Source: Oceanispirochaeta sp. M1
GTDB lineage: Bacteria; Spirochaetota; Spirochaetia; DSM-2461
DNA: 64,000 bases
Assembly (NCBI RefSeq): GCF_003346715.1
Contig: NZ_QQPQ01000002.1
Location: 124,001 to 188,000 of the forward strand
Reading direction: 5' to 3'
A program made the position numbers and the translations under genes. Below, in pieces: positions 59,696 through 64,000 of this stretch (positions are counted from its first letter, which is position 1; each line of letters opens with the position of its first letter). The notes under the pieces are model-generated. The model saw only the letters and a program-made list of their open reading frames with translations, did no database searches and was not told where the DNA came from.

Positions 59696-62600
59696 CTAAT
59701 AATCATCCTGTCTGCCAGATGACAGAAAACGGTCTATAAGGAGTCGGGCCGGGGGATTATCTTCCAGAAGATGTCCCGGTAGAACCTGAGACAGGGCAAT
59801 ATGCCCCTTTCCATAATTCAGTTCCCCTGCTACCAGAGCAGTCCCCCACTCTCCCTCAGTATTGGTATTCCCGCTGAGTAGAATCGGGTGGAATCCTGGA
59901 GCCATAAAAGTTGTTTCAGAAATCGGGGCAATCCGATCCAGAGAGCTGTTATACCAGAACCTGAAATCCTCATCATCAACCCCTTCGGGTAGAATATAAT
60001 CCTCAGCAACTGCGGCAAAGTGAATGGGCATCATACCGCATTGTTTAACTTCAACCAGTTCTCCTCCAATAGAATAGGAACCTTCGGGCAGGTTGAGCAG
60101 TAATAGGGTTGCACCCTTCTCAACAAGGGTAAGATACTCACTGCACTCCCGTGACTGGTCCTCCCAAGCTCCCAGGATAATCAGCTCCGACCCTGCACAA
60201 ATTTCAGAGCACTCCAGATTCAGAGCGTCTGTCAGCTCCCTGGCTCCAGGAGATCCATCACTCCAGGTCCTCAGGGTGATGTTTTTATTTGGCCTGGGGA
60301 AAATCTTCATTTCCGCAGACCTGTCATGCAGAACCTTTCCGGTGGAGTCAATCAGAGCCGCTGAAAAAAGAACCTTTTCCACTTTTTCAACCTCAGGGAG
60401 ATCCTGACGTATAAAGCCTTGAAATGTACTGGCACAACACTCGACACTTGCCTTAACCTCACCTGAAGCCAGGACACGATCCGACTGCTTCACCATATAT
60501 ACCAGCTGGGCGTCCTCAGGAATATCACCCGTATCATTGCACACCCACAGCTCCATACCGGCGGACTCTCCGCCATAACAGCGAAACCGATCTGTGCGGA
60601 GGTTTACCATCAGGGGGGTCAGTGCCTCCCTATAAGCAAAATAGGCAGGCTTCGGGTTTCGTTCACAGTCCATGATGGTCTTCATCCATCCGGCGGGAAA
60701 AGCATCTATAAAGAGATGAATCGCAAAGGTTACCATTCTGTTATCTCTCCGAAAAGCTTCGGTCATCATGGTAACCCCCTGTGCCTGCCAGCGTTGGCTG
60801 CGGGCGACCCATTGTTCAAGAGTCCTGGGAGTAGGGAAAAAAAGGTAGTGGAAGTTGCCTGTCTGAGCTCCTATGATCTGACCCGGCGACCATAGTGATT
60901 CATCATCACCCCTCGCAGGAAGCCATTTGGATGGATAGCGGCGTTTCATAAGTTCAAGGGATTCCAGCCCCTCAACACCGAATTCACCGCATCCATAGTT
61001 CCAGCCCCGGCGCACAGGCATCCAGCTTCCGCGATGGAGTGCCCCGGCGTCCAGACCATGTCCGTTGTACCAGTGAGTATAACAGTGGTTATCCGGAAGG
61101 GTTTCAGAAGGAGGATCATAGTCACCATCCACATGTTTGATAACCCGATCTGGATTATTCAGATGAACCACCGAATCAGCACATTTAAAAAATTGTTCCA
61201 ACTCCATCCTCGTCAGGTGACGGTGAGGCTTATTGCCCGCATTGGGAAAGGGCTCGTTGATATAGCTGTTAACGATATTACAGGGATGAGAGCGAACCAG
61301 CCGTTCCATCTCCTCTGTCTGTCTGAGCACTTCACAGAATCGATCTCGTTTCAACACTCCAAAAAGGGGCAGGTCGGTCTGAGTCATCAGCCCCAGTCGA
61401 TCACAGAAATCATAAACCTCGGACTGAACTGGTCGCTGTGTCAGACGGAGGAAGTTCATATTACAGATTCGGGCCAGCAGCAGATCCTCAACAAGCTGAT
61501 TCCAATCCTTCTTCATGACACACTGCTGTTCGTGTCCCATGGTGTTGGCTCCCCTCAATCGAATCGGTTTACCGTTGAGCATGAACATCCCTTTGGGAGA
61601 GCTCTCCACATCCAGAGAAAAGGAACGCATCCCGAACTGCTGTGTTCTTGTATCCAACAGATTTTCATCAGTATCAATATCAACATCAAGAAGCTTAACC
61701 TGAAACTGATAGAGCCAAGGAGATTCGGGTTCCCAAATCCGGGGATTCTTGATGGACAGGGGGATCTTCACCAGATTAACACCCTTCTCCATCATCAACT
61801 TTATGGGCTTATCCAAAAGACCTTCTGCCCGCAGTTTCTGTTCAGTAAAACTATCTCCCAGGCCTACTTCCCGGCCTGTGCTGGGGATGTACTCCCTGTC
61901 TTGATAAAGGACTTCCTCAAAATTCTGTCCATAAAGAGAGAGGAGAAGTTTTACTTCACGAGGCTCCACAGCGGTATTGGTAACCTCCACCCAGGCTTCT
62001 GCCATCTGTTCATCAGGAAGGGGGCGTATAAAAAGATCGTGAACATGAACCGATCGACGAAGCTCCAGAAAGACTTCCTGATAGAGGCCCATCCCGGGGG
62101 GACAGTGATGCCACCCCATCTCAGGATCATCGTATCCGGGTCCTGTTGCTGCATAAATTTTATCTCCCTCATACCGTTCTCCATGACTTCCGGCATTGAC
62201 ATTTCCCCCGAAGATATAGTCATTCTCCAGCTTAACAGTCAGAACATTCTCACCCTGATGAACCTGTGGGCTTACATCAAACTCGAAAGGGGCGAAAAAA
62301 CCCTCATGGGAGCCCACATAGGCTCCATTTATGAATATATGGGCCCGGTAATCGGCTCCTTTGAAGCAGATATAGCAGGACTCCCCTTCCCGGGGATCAT
62401 CATCCAGGATGAAAGAGCTTCGATAATAGGTTACAGCCTTTCCCAGAGGTGCGCCGTAATGAGGTAGAACGACCTTCTCCCAGGCTCCTCCACCGGATAA
62501 TACACGGTTGAAATCGCTGCGGTCCTCCTCATCTTCAATCCGCCAGTCGAATCCAGAGAGATCCTGGAAGTGTCTTGTGGATTCGGGTTGTGGAGCCAGA

Positions 62601-62827
62601 TCCATTAAAAAAGGGGAATACCGGGCTTTCCACCGATCCAGCTCTCCCCGAAGTTCATCGGGTGTTGAGATTTTCTTCAAGGGAGTAAATTCAGCCCGGG
62701 CTGAATCCTCCAGGGGAAGGATGGTCTCCACAAGATCGGGTGGAGAAGGGACCTCAAGCTCCGGATTGGACAGGGGAGATACGGTCAGGGCAATATCGGC
62801 AAATTGATCATTTTTCTTGTTACTCAT
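59696..62827 (-). CDS. Glycoside hydrolase family 2 enzyme
   Basis: A 1043-aa cytoplasmic glycosidase. A roughly 110-aa N-terminal extension precedes the sugar-binding jelly roll (YYRSSFILDDDPREGESCYICFKGADYRAHIFINGAYVGSHEGF), then an immunoglobulin-like domain, then the TIM barrel with acid/base Glu525 in SYINEPFPN and nucleophile Glu615 in CGEFGVEG. The C-terminal 300 aa are beta-rich and unassigned. Activity could be beta-galactosidase, beta-glucuronidase or beta-mannosidase; the pattern does not decide. AAAGGA lies before the start. It follows a CUT1 binding-protein gene, so the substrate is probably an imported glycoside. Confidence 0.87.
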   Translation of the reverse strand: MSNKKNDQFADIALTVSPLSNPELEVPSPPDLVETILPLEDSARAEFTPLKKISTPDELRGELDRWKARYSPFLMDLAPQPESTRHFQDLSGFDWRIEDEEDRSDFNRVLSGGGAWEKVVLPHYGAPLGKAVTYYRSSFILDDDPREGESCYICFKGADYRAHIFINGAYVGSHEGFFAPFEFDVSPQVHQGENVLTVKLENDYIFGGNVNAGSHGERYEGDKIYAATGPGYDDPEMGWHHCPPGMGLYQEVFLELRRSVHVHDLFIRPLPDEQMAEAWVEVTNTAVEPREVKLLLSLYGQNFEEVLYQDREYIPSTGREVGLGDSFTEQKLRAEGLLDKPIKLMMEKGVNLVKIPLSIKNPRIWEPESPWLYQFQVKLLDVDIDTDENLLDTRTQQFGMRSFSLDVESSPKGMFMLNGKPIRLRGANTMGHEQQCVMKKDWNQLVEDLLLARICNMNFLRLTQRPVQSEVYDFCDRLGLMTQTDLPLFGVLKRDRFCEVLRQTEEMERLVRSHPCNIVNSYINEPFPNAGNKPHRHLTRMELEQFFKCADSVVHLNNPDRVIKHVDGDYDPPSETLPDNHCYTHWYNGHGLDAGALHRGSWMPVRRGWNYGCGEFGVEGLESLELMKRRYPSKWLPARGDDESLWSPGQIIGAQTGNFHYLFFPTPRTLEQWVARSQRWQAQGVTMMTEAFRRDNRMVTFAIHLFIDAFPAGWMKTIMDCERNPKPAYFAYREALTPLMVNLRTDRFRCYGGESAGMELWVCNDTGDIPEDAQLVYMVKQSDRVLASGEVKASVECCASTFQGFIRQDLPEVEKVEKVLFSAALIDSTGKVLHDRSAEMKIFPRPNKNITLRTWSDGSPGARELTDALNLECSEICAGSELIILGAWEDQSRECSEYLTLVEKGATLLLLNLPEGSYSIGGELVEVKQCGMMPIHFAAVAEDYILPEGVDDEDFRFWYNSSLDRIAPISETTFMAPGFHPILLSGNTNTEGEWGTALVAGELNYGKGHIALSQVLPGHLLEDNPPARLLIDRFLSSGRQDDY

Positions 62828-62873
62828 CTATCATCCTTTAGAAAAAGTTCTCTTCAATAAAAGAACATAAATT

Positions 62874-62905
62874 GGGCCAGGGGAAGCATTCTTCTCACCT
62901 GGCCC
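62874..62905 (-). terminator. Hairpin between binding-protein and GH2 genes (partial attenuator)
   Basis: Stem GGGCCAGG / CCTGGCCC, extended inside by GAAG / CTTC, in the 124-base gap. No U-tail on the minus strand. Fourth example in this window of a hairpin following a binding-protein gene. Confidence 0.7.
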
Positions 62906-62951
62906 GGAATCTCGTCACTAGAATTGCTTTGGTAAGTTTCTTACAAATTAT

Positions 62952-64000
62952 CTACTTTGAGGCAGTCCAGGAATCAATCTGATCCTGAATGCCTTCAATC
63001 AGTTCATCAATACCGGCTTGCTTCAGAGCAGCAACATACTCCTCGTACACATCATCGCCAACATATCCGCCGCATACTGCCTTGTAATACTGTTCATGAA
63101 CAGAACTGACAGTAGCCACCAGGGTCTTTATTGAATCCATATCCAGGGAGAAGCCCATGAGGGGGGATTTTACTGCATCCTGATTCAGCTTATAAATCAT
63201 TTCGTTAGCTTCGGGATTCTCACCCTCACGCAGGTAGGAGATAAAAGTGTTCCCGAATACCCAGGGGATATTAGCGTAGTAACCACCATCCTGTAGAGGC
63301 TCAATAAAGTCGCCCTTAAGGTTATAATGGGTTCCTTCAATTCCCCAGGCCAGCAGATTGAAAGCTTCCTCATTGGTCCAGAGGTACTCCAGAAGACGAA
63401 CAGCCTCAACCTGATGCTCAGATCTGGCACTTACGGCATTAAGGGTCGAAACAATATTTCCACCCTGCATTACGCTGGGACCATCAAAAGGAATCTGAAC
63501 CCAGGTATCATCAAAAGCAGTGGTTACCCTATCCTTTCCGGGAATCCATGTGTTATGCAGTTTCATACCCACCTTGCCGGCGTTGACCATCTGGTTCCAC
63601 TGGTCCATGTTGTAAGTCAGACCATCTTTAGGTATAAAACCTTTGGCATACCAGTCCCGGGCTAGTTCAATCTTATTCTTGTATCCGGGATCTTCAATTA
63701 ATGAGAATACCTGACAGCTTTTGTCATCCAGACGGATAGCCAACAAGTCAACTAATACACCCAGGTCTCCATATCCAAGATCATAGATCATCCATTCAGG
63801 AAGGGGTTTTCTCATAGAAAGGGGAATCAGGTCCGGGTCTTCTCTCTTGATCTGAGTCAGAAGGGGTTCCAGATCTTCTACTTCCTTGATGGAATCCAGG
63901 TCCCAGCCATATTTCTCAATCATGCTCTCTCGGAGGAAAACGTTGGAGGTCTTAGCAGCAATCTGCTGGCTCCAGACACCACGAATCTCACCGTTCATTC
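62952..64000 (-). CDS. Extracellular solute-binding protein, LplA/DUF3502-like (5' truncated by window)
   Basis: CUT1-type binding protein; 349 codons are visible and the frame is still open at the right edge, so the signal peptide lies outside. The visible part contains EVEDLEPLLTQIKREDPDLIPLSM and a C-terminal region (MIYKLNQDAVKSPLMGFSLDMDSIKTLVATVSSVHEQYYKAVCGGYV) that matches the DUF3502 end of LplA-like lipoproteins. Permease genes presumably lie upstream of it, off the window. It ends 124 bases before the GH2 gene, which suggests an importer for a GH2 substrate. Confidence 0.88.
   Translation of the reverse strand, partial: MNGEIRGVWSQQIAAKTSNVFLRESMIEKYGWDLDSIKEVEDLEPLLTQIKREDPDLIPLSMRKPLPEWMIYDLGYGDLGVLVDLLAIRLDDKSCQVFSLIEDPGYKNKIELARDWYAKGFIPKDGLTYNMDQWNQMVNAGKVGMKLHNTWIPGKDRVTTAFDDTWVQIPFDGPSVMQGGNIVSTLNAVSARSEHQVEAVRLLEYLWTNEEAFNLLAWGIEGTHYNLKGDFIEPLQDGGYYANIPWVFGNTFISYLREGENPEANEMIYKLNQDAVKSPLMGFSLDMDSIKTLVATVSSVHEQYYKAVCGGYVGDDVYEEYVAALKQAGIDELIEGIQDQIDSWTASK

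Noticed and set aside
61034-62467. A 477-codon open frame on the plus strand opposite the GH2 gene
   Set aside because: Composition is unlike a natural protein (many His, Ile and isolated Cys) and it mirrors an intact GH2 gene with both catalytic residues.
1-64000. CRISPR arrays, tRNA/rRNA genes, prophage or insertion sequences
   Set aside because: Scanned the gaps for spaced repeats, tRNA-like cloverleaf ends, transposase or integrase proteins and found none; gaps are short and mostly promoters or hairpins.

Overview
The window is a dense, ordinary bacterial chromosome segment of moderate GC content. It has 47 protein genes, no tRNA or rRNA, and no sign of phage, insertion sequences or CRISPR. 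Gene content suggests a free-living, sugar-fermenting spirochaete (Spirochaetales). It has many carbohydrate ABC transporters with lipoprotein binding proteins, many small envelope lipoproteins with weak lipoboxes (FVSC, SLSC, VISC), a fused E1 alpha-beta 2-oxoacid dehydrogenase, and an outer-membrane barrel of the Omp85 type. The lineage is inferred from gene content and was not tested by phylogeny.

Layout. 1-3625 (+): end of a CUT1 sugar transporter operon with a GH38-like (DUF5054) enzyme. 3706-12043 (-): a sensory and transport unit, made of a response regulator, a YesM-type histidine kinase and a membrane-anchored sugar-binding protein in one overlapping operon, then mglB, mglA and mglC. 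12120-14981 (-): a large NAD-type glutamate dehydrogenase. 15442-20656 (-): a 2-oxoacid (probably pyruvate) dehydrogenase operon in the order E2, E3, fused E1. 20917-30730: a GntR-controlled sugar regulon made of a TIM-barrel isomerase (+) and a seven-gene minus-strand operon (Fe-ADH, DeoC-type aldolase, FGGY kinase, binding protein, ATPase, two permeases). 30867-34231: a lipoprotein 5'-nucleotidase and an outer-membrane barrel.

34243-40391: a xyloside-type locus with a CUT1 transporter (-) divergent from a GH43 enzyme and a GntR/LacI hybrid regulator (+). 40412-42962: a hydantoinase/dihydropyrimidinase and an aldo/keto reductase. 43066-49292: a LysM lipoprotein, a GH20 hexosaminidase, and an LpoB / COG3014 / LPP20-like lipoprotein operon. 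49539-53271 (+): homoserine dehydrogenase and glycogen phosphorylase. 53301-58552: DUF554 protein, a small cysteine-cluster protein, a TPR lipoprotein, a VWA protein, a lamin-tail-domain lipoprotein, thioredoxin and an unknown protein. 58759-64000 (-): an AraC regulator, a GH2 glycosidase and a binding protein cut by the window edge.

The strongest unexplained signal is the 20.9-30.8 kb regulon. A near-identical 14-bp palindrome (AACATCATGATGTT and two 12/14 matches) sits in or next to three core promoters: that of the catabolic/transport operon, that of the gntR gene, and that of the distant isomerase gene. This ties together an import, isomerisation, phosphorylation, aldol-cleavage and aldehyde-reduction route for a sugar I cannot name. 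Other recurring features are intercistronic hairpins after every binding-protein gene that is followed by another gene in the window, a shared 5' leader element on two lipoprotein genes, and paired 21-bp-spaced direct repeats upstream of mglB that suit an AraC-type response regulator.
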